Assembly: GCF_014236655.1 (NCBI RefSeq)
Contig: NZ_JACMYG010000001.1
Coordinates: 124,001-188,000 of the forward strand
Direction of reading: 5' to 3'
DNA length: 64,000 nt
From: Pseudomonas kielensis
GTDB taxonomy: Bacteria; Pseudomonadota; Gammaproteobacteria; Pseudomonadales; Pseudomonadaceae
The notes beneath the pieces were generated by a model. That model did not search any database. It had not been told where the DNA came from and saw only the letters and a program-made list of their open reading frames with translations. Each line of letters begins with the position of its first letter. The stretch's first letter is position 1. This document shows, in pieces, positions 1 through 10,080 of the stretch. A program made the translations under genes and the position numbers.

Positions 1-468
1 CTGCTGGCCCTGAACGCCGCCATCGAAGCCGCCCGCGCGGGGGAAATGGGCCGTGGTTTCGCAGTGGTTGCCGAGGAGGTTCGCACCCTGGCCCAACGCA
101 CCGCCGGCGCTACCGCCGAGATTCAGACCTTGATTGCCGGCTTGCAACAGGCGGCCCGCCGGTCGGTGGACGGCATGCGCGCCCAGGTCGAGCACGCCGA
201 GGCCACCGCGAGCCAGGCGCAGGCGGCTGACGGCGCACTGGATAAAATCGTCGATGCCATCCAGACCATCGCTGACACCGCGGTGCGCATCGCCGATGTC
301 ACGGCCCAGCAAAGCGGCGCGGTCAGCGAAATCCGCGATCACAGCGAACGCATTCATCAATTGGGCGGGGATAATCTGCTGCGTATCGGTCAAGGGCGCA
401 GCCAGGGCGAGAACCTGCTGGTGCTGGGCGGGCAGCTGCACACGGCGGTGCAGGCCTTTCGTGTTTGA
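1..468 (+). CDS. Methyl-accepting chemotaxis protein, C-terminal part (5' end outside window)
   Basis: The frame is open from base 1 and ends at 468, giving about 155 residues of a chemoreceptor signalling domain. The segment [20 protein letters not shown] followed by [11 protein letters not shown] is the highly conserved hairpin tip of MCPs, which contacts CheA and CheW at the inner membrane. The rest is the returning coiled-coil helix with heptad-like Ala/Glu/Gln spacing. It ends with FRV and lacks the C-terminal CheR-tethering pentapeptide, as in many Pseudomonas receptors. The ligand-binding domain lies upstream, so the ligand cannot be inferred. A ~200 bp gap separates it from aroQ. Confidence 0.93.
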   Translation: MLALNAAIEAARAGEMGRGFAVVAEEVRTLAQRTAGATAEIQTLIAGLQQAARRSVDGMRAQVEHAEATASQAQAADGALDKIVDAIQTIADTAVRIADVTAQQSGAVSEIRDHSERIHQLGGDNLLRIGQGRSQGENLLVLGGQLHTAVQAFRV

Positions 469-675
469 GCGGTCTATCGCAAGCCGCTTCGCCTGTTGCC
501 GGGACTTCGCCGAACGTGCTGCCAACTCGAATGACCAGATTTAACCAGTTGGTCATATACTTCGCGCAATCATCGGTCATCGTGCTGGCTATTGCAGAGA
601 ACTGGACAGTCACAATTGCTTTGCGGCATAGTCGCCGGGTTCTGATAACTGCGCATAGATCACAAGGAACAGCAG

Positions 676-1128
676 ATGGCGACGCTACTGGTGCTGCACG
701 GACCCAACCTGAACCTGCTCGGCACCCGCGAACCGGGCGTCTACGGGGCTGTCACCCTGGCCCAGATCAACCAGGACCTGGAACAGCGGGCACGCAACGC
801 CGGCCATCATTTGCTCTACCTGCAAAGCAACGCCGAGTATGAATTGATCGATCGCATTCACGCCGCTCGTGTCGAGGGCGTGGACTTCATCCTGATCAAT
901 CCAGCAGCTTTTACGCATACAAGTGTCGCATTACGTGACGCGCTGCTGGCGGTGAGCATCCCATTCATCGAAGTGCATTTGTCTAACGTGCACAAACGCG
1001 AACCTTTCCGCCATCACTCTTACTTCTCCGACGTAGCGGTGGGAGTGATCTGCGGCCTTGGCGCCAGCGGTTATCGACTGGCCCTGGAGGCCGCCCTGGA
1101 ACAGCTTGAAAGACCGGCAACGGCTTGA
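676..1128 (+). CDS. aroQ: 3-dehydroquinate dehydratase, type II
   Basis: Cytoplasmic enzyme of the shikimate pathway that dehydrates 3-dehydroquinate to 3-dehydroshikimate. The 150-residue length is normal for the type II (AroQ) family, which forms dodecamers. The N-terminal [18 protein letters not shown] carries the flexible active-site loop with the catalytic Arg and Tyr. [17 protein letters not shown] and [17 protein letters not shown] hold the substrate-binding Asn and His residues. The ATG is preceded by AAGGAACAGCAG. It lies just upstream of accBC, the standard Pseudomonas arrangement; an own promoter is likely in the 469-675 gap, which holds no other gene. Confidence 0.97.
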   Translation: MATLLVLHGPNLNLLGTREPGVYGAVTLAQINQDLEQRARNAGHHLLYLQSNAEYELIDRIHAARVEGVDFILINPAAFTHTSVALRDALLAVSIPFIEVHLSNVHKREPFRHHSYFSDVAVGVICGLGASGYRLALEAALEQLERPATA

Positions 1129-1176
1129 ACAACAAGCGTTAAACGCCCCTGACCGACCCTTGGGAGTTGATGATTC

Positions 1177-1638
1177 ATGGATATCCGTAAAGTTAAGAAA
1201 CTGATCGAACTGCTGGAAGAGTCCGGCATCGACGAGCTCGAGATCAAGGAAGGCGAAGAGTCCGTACGTATCAGCCGCCACAGCAAGACTCCGGCCCAGC
1301 AGTACTACGCTCCGGCGCCAATGGCTGCACCGGCTGCCGCCCCAGTTGCTGCAGCGCCTGCTGCTGCCGCTGCACCTGCCGCTCCGGCCGCACCTGTGCT
1401 CAACGGCACCGTTGCCCGCTCGCCAATGGTAGGTACCTTCTATCGCAAGTCTTCGCCGACTTCGCCGTCCTTCGTTGAAGTAGGCCAAAGCGTGAAGAAA
1501 GGCGACACCCTGTGCATCGTCGAAGCCATGAAGATGATGAACCACATCGAAGCTGAAACCAGCGGTGTGATCGAATCCATCCTCGTTGAAGACGGCCAGC
1601 CGGTTGAGTACGACCAACCGCTGTTCACCATCGTTTGA
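1177..1638 (+). CDS. accB: Biotin carboxyl carrier protein of acetyl-CoA carboxylase
   Basis: Carries the biotin that AccC carboxylates and the AccAD transferase uses, in the first committed step of fatty acid synthesis. The 153-residue protein has an N-terminal dimerisation segment ([20 protein letters not shown]), a long Ala/Pro linker at about residues 45-73, and a C-terminal biotinyl domain. The biotin-accepting Lys is residue 119 in EAMKMM. The protruding thumb sequence expected in bacterial AccB lies between SPMVGTFYR and [17 protein letters not shown]. accC follows 17 bp downstream, so the two are certainly cotranscribed. Accepted start ATG 1177 follows a GGGAGTTGATGATTC leader. Confidence 0.97.
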   Translation: MDIRKVKKLIELLEESGIDELEIKEGEESVRISRHSKTPAQQYYAPAPMAAPAAAPVAAAPAAAAAPAAPAAPVLNGTVARSPMVGTFYRKSSPTSPSFVEVGQSVKKGDTLCIVEAMKMMNHIEAETSGVIESILVEDGQPVEYDQPLFTIV

Positions 1639-1655
1639 ACCGCGGAGTGCCTTTG

Positions 1656-3014
1656 ATGACTGCGAAGTTGGAAAAAGTCCTGATCGCCAACCGCGGTGAA
1701 ATTGCCCTGCGGATCCTGCGCGCCTGCAAAGAGATGGGTATCAAGACCGTCGCCGTTTACTCCAAGGCCGACAAGGAGCTGATGCACCTGGGCCTGGCAG
1801 ACGAATCCGTTTGCATCGGTCCGGCATCGGCCGCGCACTCTTACCTGCACATCCCGGCAATCATCGCTGCAGCCGAAGTGACCGGCGCTACCGCCATTCA
1901 CCCAGGCTACGGGTTCCTCGCGGAAAACGCCGACTTCGCCGAACAGGTGGAGAACTCCGGTTTTGCCTTCATCGGCCCGAAAGCTGAAACCATCCGCCTG
2001 ATGGGCGACAAGGTTTCGGCCAAGCACGCGATGATCGCAGCCGGCGTACCGACCGTTCCAGGCTCCGACGGCCCGCTGCCCGAAGACGAAGAAACCGCTC
2101 TGCGCATCGGTCGCGAAGTGGGCTACCCGGTGATCATCAAGGCCGCTGGCGGCGGCGGTGGTCGCGGCATGCGCGTGGTGCATAAAGAAGAAGACCTGAT
2201 CTCCTCGGCCAAGCTGACTCGCTCCGAAGCGGGCGCAGCGTTTGGCAACTCGATGGTCTATCTGGAAAAATTCCTGACCAACCCACGTCACGTGGAAGTC
2301 CAGGTGCTTTCCGATGGCCAGGGCCATGCCATCCACCTGGGTGACCGCGATTGCTCGCTGCAACGTCGCCACCAGAAAGTTCTCGAAGAAGCGCCGGCAC
2401 CGGGCATCGACGAGAAGGCTCGCCAGGAAGTCTTCGCCCGCTGCGTCAAGGCGTGCATCGACATCGGCTACCGTGGCGCCGGCACCTTCGAGTTCCTGTA
2501 CGAGAATGGCGCGTTCTATTTCATCGAAATGAACACCCGCGTTCAGGTTGAGCACCCGGTTTCGGAGATGGTCACCGGCATCGACATCGTCAAGGAGATG
2601 CTGAGCATCGCCGCTGGCAACAAGCTGTCGTTCACCCAGGATGACGTGGTCATCCGCGGTCACGCGCTGGAATGCCGGATCAACGCCGAAGACCCGAAAA
2701 CCTTCATGCCGAGCCCGGGTACGGTCAAGCATTTCCACGCACCAGGCGGCAACGGCGTTCGCGTCGATTCGCACCTGTACAGTGGTTATGCCGTTCCGCC
2801 GAACTACGACTCGCTGATTGGCAAGCTGATCACTTACGGGGCAACCCGTGACGAAGCCATGGCGCGCATGCGCAATGCGCTGGAAGAAATCGTGGTTGAC
2901 GGGATCAAGACCAACATCCCGCTGCACCGCGACCTGGTCCGCGATGAAGGCTTCTGCAAAGGGGGAGTGAACATTCACTACCTCGAGCACAAGCTGGCGG
3001 GCGACAAGCACTGA
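1656..3014 (+). CDS. accC: Biotin carboxylase subunit of acetyl-CoA carboxylase
   Basis: ATP-grasp enzyme that carboxylates biotin on AccB with bicarbonate. The 452-residue product shows the N-terminal biotin carboxylase fold ([19 protein letters not shown]), the glycine-rich ATP lid loop [14 protein letters not shown], the [15 protein letters not shown] segment, and [20 protein letters not shown] with the metal and catalytic residues. I start at ATG 1656 (MTAKLEKV) because the family begins here and GGAG lies about 10 bases upstream. An in-frame upstream start at 1635 would overlap accB. A strong terminator follows at 3032. Confidence 0.97.
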   Translation: MTAKLEKVLIANRGEIALRILRACKEMGIKTVAVYSKADKELMHLGLADESVCIGPASAAHSYLHIPAIIAAAEVTGATAIHPGYGFLAENADFAEQVENSGFAFIGPKAETIRLMGDKVSAKHAMIAAGVPTVPGSDGPLPEDEETALRIGREVGYPVIIKAAGGGGGRGMRVVHKEEDLISSAKLTRSEAGAAFGNSMVYLEKFLTNPRHVEVQVLSDGQGHAIHLGDRDCSLQRRHQKVLEEAPAPGIDEKARQEVFARCVKACIDIGYRGAGTFEFLYENGAFYFIEMNTRVQVEHPVSEMVTGIDIVKEMLSIAAGNKLSFTQDDVVIRGHALECRINAEDPKTFMPSPGTVKHFHAPGGNGVRVDSHLYSGYAVPPNYDSLIGKLITYGATRDEAMARMRNALEEIVVDGIKTNIPLHRDLVRDEGFCKGGVNIHYLEHKLAGDKH

Positions 3015-3031
3015 GTGTTTGCCTGCACCTG

Positions 3032-3057
3032 ACAAAGCCGCCTTCGGGCGGCTTTGT
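3032..3057 (+). terminator. Intrinsic terminator after accBC
   Basis: Perfect 11-bp stem ACAAAGCCGCC / GGCGGCTTTGT closed by a UUCG tetraloop, followed by TGTTTCT. It lies 17 bp after the accC stop. UUCG-closed GC stems of this kind are typical bacterial intrinsic terminators. Confidence 0.88.
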
Positions 3058-3218
3058 TGTTTCTGCGGGTTTATTCTGCCCTCACGACCGCCATCGCGGG
3101 CACGCGCAACAGAAACCTCCCGAAAAGCCCACTCCCACAAAACCCGCTCTCTGGCGTAAACTTGCGCGCTTCTCGCAGACCGCTAGGCTGCAATCAATAT
3201 TTTTCAAAGGTGCCCGCC

Positions 3219-4097
3219 ATGCCTTGGCTGCAAGTCCGTCTCGCCATCAGCCCAGAACAAGCCGAAACCTATGAAGACGCTTTCCTTGAAGTGGGCGCCG
3301 TCTCGGTGACTTTCATGGACGCCGAGGATCAACCGATCTTCGAGCCGGAGCTGAACACCACTCCGCTGTGGTCGCACACTCACCTGCTGGCCCTGTTCGA
3401 AGGCGGCACCGAGCCTGGCCCGGTGCTGGCTCACCTTGAGCTGCTGACCGGCGGCCCGCTGCCCGAGCATCACAGCGAAGTGATCGAAGACCAGGACTGG
3501 GAACGCAGCTGGATGGATGGCTTCCAGCCGATGCAGTTCGGCCAGCGCCTGTGGATCGTGCCGAGCTGGCACGCCGCCCCCGAGCCCGACGCGGTCAACC
3601 TGCTGCTGGATCCGGGCCTGGCGTTCGGCACCGGCACTCACCCGACCACCGCACTTTGCCTGGAATGGCTCGACGGCCAAGACCTCAAAGACTGCAACGT
3701 GCTGGACTTCGGCTGCGGCTCGGGGATCCTGGCCATTGCCGCCCTGCTGCTCGGGGCGAAACAAGCTGTCGGCACCGATATCGACGTGCAAGCGCTGGAA
3801 GCATCGCGCGACAACGCCGGGCGCAACAACATTGCCGATGAACTGTTCCCGCTGTACCTGCCAGAAGATATGCCACAGGTGCAGGCCGATGTGCTGGTCG
3901 CCAACATTCTTGCCGGCCCCCTGGTTTCGCTGGCACCGCAACTGTCCAGCCTGGTCAAGTCCGGCGGGCGCCTGGCGCTGTCGGGGATCCTCGCCGAACA
4001 AGGTGATGAGGTCGCTGCCGCTTATGCCCAGGACTTCGATCTCGACCCGATCGCCAATCGCGACGGCTGGGTGCGTATTACCGGCCGTCGGCGCTAG
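3219..4097 (+). CDS. prmA: Ribosomal protein L11 methyltransferase
   Basis: SAM-dependent enzyme that trimethylates lysines and the N-terminus of ribosomal protein L11. The 292-residue product has the N-terminal L11-recognition domain ([16 protein letters not shown]), then the methyltransferase domain with SAM-binding motif [20 protein letters not shown] near residue 165 and the substrate-pocket motif NILAGPL. The frame is open further upstream, but ATG 3219 matches the family start and follows CAAAGGTGCCCGCC. Gene order accC-prmA is the usual one in Pseudomonas. Confidence 0.96.
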   Translation: MPWLQVRLAISPEQAETYEDAFLEVGAVSVTFMDAEDQPIFEPELNTTPLWSHTHLLALFEGGTEPGPVLAHLELLTGGPLPEHHSEVIEDQDWERSWMDGFQPMQFGQRLWIVPSWHAAPEPDAVNLLLDPGLAFGTGTHPTTALCLEWLDGQDLKDCNVLDFGCGSGILAIAALLLGAKQAVGTDIDVQALEASRDNAGRNNIADELFPLYLPEDMPQVQADVLVANILAGPLVSLAPQLSSLVKSGGRLALSGILAEQGDEVAAAYAQDFDLDPIANRDGWVRITGRRR

Positions 4098-4127
4098 AAT
4101 GAGCGCTTGCAGACTCCGGATGGCCGC

Positions 4128-5387
4128 ATGACCGACAGCTTCGTCACTCAATGCCCGCACTGTCAGACCAGTTTTCGCGTCAGCCACGCTCAATTGAGCG
4201 TGGCTCGCGGGGTGGTTCGTTGCGGCTCCTGCCTGCAAGTGTTCAACGCCGCCCGCCAGTTGCTCGAGCAACGCCAGGGTCAGCAAGCCGCCCCGCTCAC
4301 CCCACCGCCAACGACCGTACCGGCGCCCGAGCAACGGGCGATCAGCCAGAAGCAGTGGACCGCCGCCGAGCTTGACCTGGACCACCTCGACCTCGACGAG
4401 GAACTGGCTCGGCTGGAGCAGCGGGAAATCCAGCCGACCAAAGAGTTCGGCCAGGAGCGCAAGCCCCGGGAAGACTCACTCAGTGCCCGACGCGACAGCG
4501 GCGAAAGCGAAGAAACCTGGTCCGACAGCCTGTTCAGCGAGTCTGCTGCCGAACGCGCCTTGAGCAACGTCGACAGCCCGGTGACGGGCAACGTCTCGAC
4601 CGAAGATCTCGACGCCCCCCTCACGTCTTCACGCACCGAACCGTCGCTGTCACTGGTCGATCTTGACGACGACGAACCCGAGGCGCCGCAACTGCGCCTG
4701 GAGCCGGTGGACGACGAGGAGGCCCGTCAGGACCTGCGTCACGAACGGCTGTCGGCCACCGATGACGACGAACTGGAGGATCCGCCCCAGGCCATCGAAC
4801 CGCCGCGCAAGAAGCGTCCGCGCAAAGAGTCCGCCCGCCATGATGAAGTGCTGCAGGACCTGGTCGACGACCCGTTGCAACTGGACTGGCAGAAGCGCCG
4901 CTCACCCTGGGGCCGCCGCCTGTTCTGGGGCTTGATGGTGCTGTTGGCGGGCGGTGCGCTGGCCGGCCAGTACATCGCCTATCACTTCGACGAGCTGGCC
5001 CGCCAGGACCAGTACCGCCCCTGGTTCCAGCAACTGTGCCCGCAGCTTGGCTGCAATGTGCCGTCCAAGGTCGACATCGCCAAGATCAAGAGCAGCAACC
5101 TGGTGGTGCGCAGCCACCCGGACTTCAGCGGCGCCCTGGTGGTAGATGCCATCATCTATAACCGTGCGCCATTCTCCCAGCCGTTCCCGCTGCTGGAGTT
5201 GCGGTTTGCCGACCTCAACGGCCATCTGATCGCAAGCCGGCGTTTCAAGCCAAGGGAATACCTCAATGGCGACCTTGCCGACCTGGCGGAGATGCCACCA
5301 CAAACGCCGATCCACATCGCCCTGGATATCCTCGACCCCGGCTCCAAGGCCGTGAACTACAGCCTCAGCTTTCACTCGCCCGAGTAA
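4128..5387 (+). CDS. MJ0042-type zinc-ribbon / DUF3426-like membrane protein
   Basis: A 419-residue protein with an N-terminal zinc ribbon (CPHCQTSF ... CGSCLQVF), a long acidic low-complexity linker rich in Asp/Glu (about residues 80-250), a basic patch KKRPRKES, one transmembrane segment (LFWGLMVLLAGGALAGQYIA) and a C-terminal periplasmic domain resembling DUF3426. This matches the conserved gene found between prmA and dusB in Pseudomonas; function is unknown. The family suggests a membrane-anchored sensor or adaptor, but that is inference. Start ATG 4128 puts the ribbon at the N-terminus; a TTG at 4107 is an alternative. Confidence 0.85.
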   Translation: MTDSFVTQCPHCQTSFRVSHAQLSVARGVVRCGSCLQVFNAARQLLEQRQGQQAAPLTPPPTTVPAPEQRAISQKQWTAAELDLDHLDLDEELARLEQREIQPTKEFGQERKPREDSLSARRDSGESEETWSDSLFSESAAERALSNVDSPVTGNVSTEDLDAPLTSSRTEPSLSLVDLDDDEPEAPQLRLEPVDDEEARQDLRHERLSATDDDELEDPPQAIEPPRKKRPRKESARHDEVLQDLVDDPLQLDWQKRRSPWGRRLFWGLMVLLAGGALAGQYIAYHFDELARQDQYRPWFQQLCPQLGCNVPSKVDIAKIKSSNLVVRSHPDFSGALVVDAIIYNRAPFSQPFPLLELRFADLNGHLIASRRFKPREYLNGDLADLAEMPPQTPIHIALDILDPGSKAVNYSLSFHSPE

Positions 5388-5573
5388 ATGGGCTCAGTGA
5401 CCCGCCATTGACGGTGGCTTTCTGACGGCTGGCATGGCGTACCAAACTACTGGCAATAACAAAGTAACTGTTCAGATTTTATCCAATTCAGCCTTTATCC
5501 AGTCATCGAGAGCGGGTATCATGCCAACCCTTTTTCGAAGTCTCATGATCCGACCCCACAACAGGGAAGTCCT

Positions 5574-6584
5574 ATGTCGGCGGTACGCATCGGCCCATAT
5601 ACATTGCCCAACGGCTTGATCCTCGCCCCAATGGCGGGTGTCACCGACCAGCCCTTTCGTCAGCTGTGCAAGCGACTGGGTGCAGGGTTGGTGGTCTCGG
5701 AAATGGTGACCAGCGACATGAGCTTGTGGAACACCCGCAAGTCACGCCTGCGCATGGTCCACGAAGGTGATCCCGAGCCTCGCTCGGTACAGATCGCCGG
5801 TGGTGATGCGCAGATGCTGGCGGATGCGGCCCGGGCCAACGTCGAGCTGGGCGCACAGATTATTGATATCAACATGGGCTGTCCGGCGAAGAAGGTCTGC
5901 AACAAGGCCGCCGGCTCCGCCCTGTTGAAAGATGAAGCACTGGTGACCGAGATCCTGCAGGCCGTGGTGGCTGCGGTTGATGTGCCGGTCACCTTGAAGA
6001 TCCGCACGGGCTGGGACCGGGCAAACAAGAACGGCCTGACCGTGGCGAAGATCGCCGAGCAGGCCGGGATCACGGCGCTGGCGGTGCATGGCCGCACCCG
6101 TGCCGACCTGTACACCGGGGACGCGGAGTACGACACCATTGCCGCGATCAAGCAGGCGGTGTCGATTCCGGTGTTCGCCAATGGCGACATCGACTCGCCC
6201 GAAAAGGCCCGGTACGTGCTTGACGCGACCGGCGCCGATGGCCTGCTGATAGGCCGGGCCGCCCAGGGGCGACCATGGATTTTTCGTGAGATCGAGCATT
6301 TCCTGCGTACCGGCGAAAAACTGCCGGCTCCGCAATTGAGCGAAGTGGAACATATTCTGCTTGAGCATCTGGCCGCACTCCATGCTTTTTATGGAGACGT
6401 CATGGGCGTACGCATTGCGCGCAAGCATGTCGGCTGGTATCTCGCAACCTTGCCGGGCGCCAGGGAATTTCGCGCCCACTTCAATCGTTTGGATGGAACG
6501 GAAGCACAATGCGCCAACGTTCGGGAGTTTTTCACCGAACGTTATAAGAGCCTGACAGGGGACGGAGAAGGGGTGGCCGCATGA
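5574..6584 (+). CDS. dusB: tRNA-dihydrouridine synthase B
   Basis: FMN-dependent enzyme that reduces a uridine in the tRNA D-loop (position 17 for DusB). The 336 residues contain the TIM-barrel start [17 protein letters not shown], the catalytic cysteine in [30 protein letters not shown], and the phosphate-binding [18 protein letters not shown]. The stop overlaps the fis start by 4 bases (ATGA), so the two are translationally coupled, as in enteric and Pseudomonas dusB-fis operons. The 186-bp upstream gap should carry the growth-phase-controlled promoter; I see no clear sites in it. Confidence 0.96.
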   Translation: MSAVRIGPYTLPNGLILAPMAGVTDQPFRQLCKRLGAGLVVSEMVTSDMSLWNTRKSRLRMVHEGDPEPRSVQIAGGDAQMLADAARANVELGAQIIDINMGCPAKKVCNKAAGSALLKDEALVTEILQAVVAAVDVPVTLKIRTGWDRANKNGLTVAKIAEQAGITALAVHGRTRADLYTGDAEYDTIAAIKQAVSIPVFANGDIDSPEKARYVLDATGADGLLIGRAAQGRPWIFREIEHFLRTGEKLPAPQLSEVEHILLEHLAALHAFYGDVMGVRIARKHVGWYLATLPGAREFRAHFNRLDGTEAQCANVREFFTERYKSLTGDGEGVAA

Positions 6585-6901
6585 CGATGATGACCGAGAC
6601 TTTAGTGAGTGGAACAACACCCGTGAGCGACAACGTGAATTTGAAACAGCACCTCAATACGCCGAGCGAAGAAGGCCAGACCCTTCGCGGGAGTGTCGAG
6701 AAGGCGCTGCACAATTATTTCGCCCACCTTGAGGGCGCGGCCGTCACGGATGTGTACAACCTGGTGCTCTCCGAAGTCGAGGCTCCCCTGCTCGAAAGCG
6801 TGATGAACTACGTCAAGGGCAACCAGACCAAGGCCAGTGAGCTGCTGGGACTGAACCGCGGCACCCTGCGCAAGAAACTCAAGCAGTACGATTTGCTGTA
6901 A
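6581..6901 (+). CDS. fis: DNA-binding protein Fis
   Basis: Small nucleoid-associated regulator, 106 residues, acting as a dimer on rRNA, recombination and many growth-phase promoters. The C-terminal helix-turn-helix [20 protein letters not shown] followed by KQYDLL is the near-invariant Fis DNA-binding end. The N-terminal half ([13 protein letters not shown] ... [18 protein letters not shown]) is the dimerisation core. The first ATG overlaps the dusB stop; further ATGs at codons 3 and 4 could also be used. An intrinsic terminator follows. Confidence 0.97.
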   Translation: MTMMTETLVSGTTPVSDNVNLKQHLNTPSEEGQTLRGSVEKALHNYFAHLEGAAVTDVYNLVLSEVEAPLLESVMNYVKGNQTKASELLGLNRGTLRKKLKQYDLL

Positions 6902-6918
6902 GCATTTAATCAAACCAG

Positions 6919-6952
6919 AAAGGCGCCCGCGTAAAACCGGTCGCCTTTTTTG
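6919..6952 (+). terminator. Intrinsic terminator after dusB-fis
   Basis: Arms AAAGGCG and CGCCTTT flank a GC-rich interior and run into TTTTTT, about 18 bp after the fis stop. Moderately strong fold with a clear U-tract. Confidence 0.75.
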
Positions 6953-6983
6953 CTGACTTCCTTTGCTTTTGATGGAAATTGAG

Positions 6984-8591
6984 ATGACCGACCAGACTAC
7001 CCGCCTGCCGATTCGCCGCGCCTTGATCAGCGTTTCCGACAAGACCGGGATCCTCGAATTCGCCAAGGAGCTCGAAGCCCTTGGCGTTGAGATCCTCTCC
7101 ACCGGCGGGACGTTCAAGCTGCTGCAGGACAATGGCGTAGCCGCTGTGGAAGTCGCGGATTACACCGGTTTTGCCGAAATGATGGACGGTCGGGTCAAGA
7201 CCCTGCATCCGAAAATCCACGGCGGGATCCTCGGTCGTCGCGGTATCGACGACGCGATCATGAACGAGCACGGCATCAAGCCGATCGACCTGGTGGCGGT
7301 CAACCTGTACCCGTTCGAAGCCACCATCAACAAGCCGGGCTGTGACCTGCCGACCGCCATCGAGAACATCGACATCGGCGGGCCGACCATGGTCCGCTCG
7401 GCAGCCAAAAACCACAAAGACGTCGCGATCGTGGTCAATGCCAGCGATTACGCCAGCGTCCTGGAAAACCTCAAGGCCGGTGGCCTGACCTACGCCCAGC
7501 GTTTCGACCTGATGCTCAAGGCGTTTGAACACACCGCCGCCTACGACGGCATGATCGCCAACTACATGGGCACCGTGAACCAGGCGGCTGACACCCTCAG
7601 CACAGAAGGTCGCAGCGAGTTCCCGCGCACGTTCAACAGCCAGTTCGTCAAGGCCCAGGAAATGCGCTACGGCGAGAACCCGCACCAGAGCGCGGCGTTC
7701 TACGTGGAAGCGACGCCTGCCGAAGTCGGGATCGCCACCGCGACCCAACTGCAGGGCAAGGAACTGTCGTACAACAACGTGGCCGACACCGACGCCGCGC
7801 TGGAATGCGTGAAGAGCTTCGTCAAGCCGGCCTGCGTGATCGTCAAGCACGCCAACCCGTGCGGCGTAGCGGTAAGCCCGGACGCCGAAGGCGGTATCCG
7901 CCAGGCCTACGAACTGGCCTATGCCACCGACACCGAATCGGCCTTCGGCGGCATCATCGCGTTCAACCGCGAACTGGATGCTGAAACGGCCAAGGCCATC
8001 GTCGAGCGTCAGTTCGTCGAAGTGATCATCGCCCCGAGCGTCAGCGCCGAAGCTCGCGCCATCGTTGCGGCCAAGGCCAATGTGCGCCTGCTGGCCTGCG
8101 GCGAGTGGTCGGCTGAGCGTGCCGCTGCCTGGGACTACAAGCGCGTCAACGGCGGCCTGCTGGTACAGAGCCGCGACATCGGCATGATCGGCGCCGACGA
8201 CTTGAAAGTCGTGACCCAGCGTGCACCGACAGAACAAGAGATCAACGACCTGATCTTCGCCTGGAAAGTGGCCAAGTACGTCAAGTCCAACGCCATCGTC
8301 TACGCCAAGAACCGTCAGACCATCGGGGTCGGCGCTGGCCAGATGAGCCGCGTGAACTCGGCCCGTATCGCGGCGATCAAGGCTGAACACGCCGGTTTGC
8401 AGGTCGTCGGTTCGGTGATGGCTTCCGACGCGTTCTTCCCGTTCCGCGACGGCCTGGACAATGCGGCCAAGGCCGGCGTGACTGCGGTGATCCAGCCTGG
8501 CGGCTCGATGCGTGATGCTGAAGTGATTGCAGCGGCCGATGAAGCCGGCATCGCGATGGTCTTCACCGGCATGCGCCACTTCCGTCACTAA
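6984..8591 (+). CDS. purH: Bifunctional AICAR formyltransferase / IMP cyclohydrolase
   Basis: Catalyses the last two steps of de novo IMP synthesis. The 535-residue length equals the usual Pseudomonas enzyme. The N-terminal cyclohydrolase domain shows [22 protein letters not shown] and [15 protein letters not shown]. The C-terminal formyltransferase domain shows [22 protein letters not shown] and [12 protein letters not shown]. The frame is open to a TTG at 6963, but ATG 6984 ([12 protein letters not shown]) matches the family start. It is followed by purD after a palindrome-bearing gap. Confidence 0.97.
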   Translation: MTDQTTRLPIRRALISVSDKTGILEFAKELEALGVEILSTGGTFKLLQDNGVAAVEVADYTGFAEMMDGRVKTLHPKIHGGILGRRGIDDAIMNEHGIKPIDLVAVNLYPFEATINKPGCDLPTAIENIDIGGPTMVRSAAKNHKDVAIVVNASDYASVLENLKAGGLTYAQRFDLMLKAFEHTAAYDGMIANYMGTVNQAADTLSTEGRSEFPRTFNSQFVKAQEMRYGENPHQSAAFYVEATPAEVGIATATQLQGKELSYNNVADTDAALECVKSFVKPACVIVKHANPCGVAVSPDAEGGIRQAYELAYATDTESAFGGIIAFNRELDAETAKAIVERQFVEVIIAPSVSAEARAIVAAKANVRLLACGEWSAERAAAWDYKRVNGGLLVQSRDIGMIGADDLKVVTQRAPTEQEINDLIFAWKVAKYVKSNAIVYAKNRQTIGVGAGQMSRVNSARIAAIKAEHAGLQVVGSVMASDAFFPFRDGLDNAAKAGVTAVIQPGGSMRDAEVIAAADEAGIAMVFTGMRHFRH

Positions 8592-8603
8592 GTACACGAT
8601 CAA

Positions 8604-8633
8604 CTGTGGGAGCGAGCTTGCTCGCTCCCACAG
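8604..8633. repeat. REP-like palindrome between purH and purD
   Basis: Perfect 14-bp inverted repeat with a 2-base centre (arm CTGTGGGAGCGAGC). The GTGGGAGCGAGC core is the widespread Pseudomonas REP type; a related palindrome is at 48927. It can form a hairpin in the purH-purD transcript, without a U-tract. Confidence 0.85.
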
Positions 8634-8685
8634 AAAAGCAGCTTCAACGCTGCCCACAGAATTAGCGTCATCCGAGGTTTTTGAA

Positions 8686-9978
8686 ATGAATGTTTTGATC
8701 ATTGGCAGCGGTGGCCGTGAACACGCCCTGGCCTGGAAAGTGGCTCAGGATCCGCGCGTGCAGAAAGTTTTCGTGGCACCCGGCAACGCCGGCACCGCCA
8801 TTGAAGCCAAGTGCGAAAACGTCGCGATCGACGTCCTGGCCCTTGAGCAACTGGCAGACTTTGCCGAGCAGAACGTCGCCCTGACCATCGTCGGCCCGGA
8901 AGTCCCGTTGGTGGCTGGCGTGGTTGACCTGTTCCGCTCCCGTGGCCTGGATTGCTTCGGCCCAACCGCCGGCGCGGCCCAGTTGGAAGGCTCCAAGGCT
9001 TTCACCAAGGACTTCCTGGCGCGCCACAAGATCCCGACTGCCGACTACCAGAACTTCACCGAGATCGAGCCGGCCCTGGCTTACCTGCGTGAAAAAGGTG
9101 CGCCGATCGTGATCAAGGCCGACGGCCTGGCCGCCGGTAAAGGCGTGATCGTCGCCATGACCCTGCAGGAAGCCGAAGACGCGGTGCGCGACATGCTCGC
9201 CGGCAATGCCTTCGGTGACGCCGGTTCGCGCGTGGTGATCGAAGAGTTCCTCGACGGCGAAGAAGCCAGCTTCATCGTCATGGTCGACGGCAAGAACGTA
9301 CTGCCGATGGCCACCAGCCAGGACCACAAGCGTGTAGGCGATGGTGACACCGGTCCGAACACCGGCGGCATGGGGGCCTACTCCCCGGCTCCTGTGGTGA
9401 CCAGCGAAGTGCATCAGCGGGTCATGGACCTGGTGATCTGGCCAACCGTGAAGGGCATGGCAGCCGAAGGCAACGTCTATACCGGTTTCCTGTATGCAGG
9501 CCTGATGATCGACAAGGCCGGCAATCCGAAGGTCATCGAGTTCAACTGCCGTTTCGGCGACCCGGAAACCCAACCGGTGATGCTGCGCCTGCAATCGAGC
9601 CTGGTACTGCTGGTCGAAGCCGCGCTGGCCCAGGCGCTGGACAAAGTCGAAGCCCAGTGGGATCCACGCCCAAGCGTCGGCATCGTCCTGGCCGCGGGTG
9701 GCTATCCGGCCGACTACGCCAAGGGTGATGTCATCCAGGGTCTGGATGCAGCCGCCGCACTGGAAGGCAAAGTCTTCCACGCTGGCACTGCACTCAAGGA
9801 CGGTAACGTCGTGACTGCCGGTGGCCGGGTGCTCTGCGCCACGGCGATGGGTGCCAGCGTCGATGCCGCCCAGCAGCAAGCCTACCAACTGGCCGCCAAG
9901 ATCGATTGGCCAGGCTGCTTCTATCGCAAGGACATTGGCTACCGTGCCATTGCTCGCGAACGCGGCGAAAATCAGTAA
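8686..9978 (+). CDS. purD: Phosphoribosylamine--glycine ligase (GARS)
   Basis: Second step of purine synthesis: joins glycine to phosphoribosylamine using ATP. The 430-residue product has the N-terminal MNVLIIGSGGREHALAW, the ATP-grasp segment IKADGLAAGKGVIVAM, GTGGMGAYSPAP-like PNTGGMGAYSPAP, and the C-terminal EFNCRFGDPETQ. An upstream in-frame extension exists, but ATG 8686 gives the family N-terminus and follows GAGGTTTTTGAA. A weak hairpin (GGCAAGG/CCTTGCC, 9998-10020) lies between it and retS. Confidence 0.96.
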   Translation: MNVLIIGSGGREHALAWKVAQDPRVQKVFVAPGNAGTAIEAKCENVAIDVLALEQLADFAEQNVALTIVGPEVPLVAGVVDLFRSRGLDCFGPTAGAAQLEGSKAFTKDFLARHKIPTADYQNFTEIEPALAYLREKGAPIVIKADGLAAGKGVIVAMTLQEAEDAVRDMLAGNAFGDAGSRVVIEEFLDGEEASFIVMVDGKNVLPMATSQDHKRVGDGDTGPNTGGMGAYSPAPVVTSEVHQRVMDLVIWPTVKGMAAEGNVYTGFLYAGLMIDKAGNPKVIEFNCRFGDPETQPVMLRLQSSLVLLVEAALAQALDKVEAQWDPRPSVGIVLAAGGYPADYAKGDVIQGLDAAAALEGKVFHAGTALKDGNVVTAGGRVLCATAMGASVDAAQQQAYQLAAKIDWPGCFYRKDIGYRAIARERGENQ

Positions 9979-10080
9979 TAAACCAGCCGTTCGGCCAGGC
10001 AAGGGCCGCTGGTCCTTGCCGTCCTGTTCCAGGCCCGCGCATAGTTATAATCTGGCTTCAACTTAAGAAGGGATTCCGCC

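Noticed and set aside
465..842. 125-codon frame between the chemoreceptor and aroQ
   Set aside because: Half of it overlaps aroQ in another frame, and the remainder has biased composition without a ribosome site.
1440..3140. 566-codon open frame antisense to accB/accC
   Set aside because: Shadow of high-GC codon use; the sense strand encodes well-conserved AccB and AccC, and the antisense protein has no recognisable motif.
8604..8633. Intrinsic terminator for purH
   Set aside because: Strong hairpin, but no U-tract follows, and its sequence is the general REP type.
6906..8702. 598-codon antisense frame over purH
   Set aside because: Same GC-bias shadow; purH is intact on the other strand.
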